Below, in pieces: positions 63,866-64,000 of a DNA stretch of 64,000 nt (positions are counted from its first letter, which is position 1; each line of letters opens with the position of its first letter). Under the pieces are notes generated by a model that saw only the letters and a list, made by a program, of their open reading frames with translations, had not been told where the DNA came from and ran no database searches. Location: NCBI RefSeq assembly GCF_009455635.1, contig NZ_QPER01000001.1, positions 3,596,001 through 3,660,000 on the forward strand, given 5' to 3'. A program made the translations under genes and the position numbers. The stretch is from Paraburkholderia agricolaris. GTDB lineage: Bacteria; Pseudomonadota; Gammaproteobacteria; Burkholderiales; Burkholderiaceae.

Positions 63866-64000
63866 TCACTGCTGAAACACCTGCGACGTGGTCGGCACGT
63901 GGCGCACCAGCAGGCTTTCGGCCTGCTCGGGCGCACGTGCGACACGCCGATGCTCGCCGGTCGGACCGAAGCCGAGCGCCTCGTAAAAGCGCATCGCATT
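63866..64000 (-). CDS. GNAT-family N-acetyltransferase, C-terminal part (cut by window edge)
   Basis: The visible 44 codons begin NAMRFYEALGFGPTGEHRR, the standard beta4-alpha4 acetyl-CoA-binding end of GNAT enzymes (N-A-x-x-F/L-Y-E-x-x-G-F), then a stop. The rest lies to the right of the window. Substrate unknown. It is oriented like the min genes but separated by about 220 bases. Confidence 0.7.
   Translation of the reverse strand, partial: NAMRFYEALGFGPTGEHRRVARAPEQAESLLVRHVPTTSQVFQQ

Overview
The window looks like a core chromosomal stretch of a Paraburkholderia/Burkholderia-type beta-proteobacterium. This rests on gene content and style: high G+C, a hemC-hemDX-hemY heme operon, a minC-minD-minE block on one strand, a classical Burkholderia-type general porin, small Pro-rich and Tyr-rich proteins, and a very large phosphoenolpyruvate carboxylase. 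No rRNA, tRNA, CRISPR array, transposase or phage gene was found. The species assignment is inference.

Layout. 0-3.3 kb: otsA (trehalose-6-phosphate synthase), two small hypothetical genes, and a gene-free composite element built as a long inverted repeat. 3.3-8.8 kb: two sigma-54-dependent activators flanking a DUF883/small membrane protein pair, then two paralogous lipoproteins. 8.8-12.7 kb: a nitrate/sulfonate-type ABC transporter (ATPase plus double permease, no binding protein) with a long leader. 12.7-19 kb: a diguanylate cyclase, a small Cas2-like-fold candidate, a two-component system divergent from a Spy/CpxP-like periplasmic protein with helical-phase direct repeats between them, and a pirin. 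19.2-24.3 kb: a four-gene basic amino-acid (HisJQMP-type) ABC transporter and a porin. 24.4-31.2 kb: glnB, nadE, a FemAB-like protein, a GIY-YIG protein, a FUSC exporter and ppa. 31.5-35.2 kb: an aldehyde dehydrogenase, SDR and MFS catabolic operon. 35.3-46.6 kb: the heme operon, ppc, a methyltransferase divergent from an XRE/MmyB-type regulator, and argH. 46.8-54.1 kb: a single 2459-residue non-ribosomal peptide synthetase. 54.5-64 kb: a TonB-C-like lipoprotein, an MHS-type MFS transporter, small membrane proteins and lipoproteins, waaC, a ClC transporter, a YXWGXW-type protein, the min operon, and the tail of a GNAT acetyltransferase.

The most notable accessory system is the NRPS. It is one protein with order C-A-T-C-A-T-R. 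Its first condensation domain lacks a normal HHxxxDG motif, the second has it, and the chain ends in an NAD(P)H-dependent thioester reductase. The domain logic predicts a reductively released dipeptide (aldehyde, alcohol or cyclised pyrazinone/imine). No phosphopantetheinyl transferase, MbtH protein, thioesterase or dedicated exporter is obvious next to it, so its product cannot be named from this window.

Other points of interest are the 700-bp inverted-repeat element at about 2.5-3.2 kb, tandem 10-bp-phased boxes between the two-component system and its likely Spy-like target, a promoter/terminator pair bracketing a gene-poor stretch at 57.5-58.0 kb (possible small RNA), tandem palindromes upstream of ppc, and a palindrome overlapping the methyltransferase promoter.
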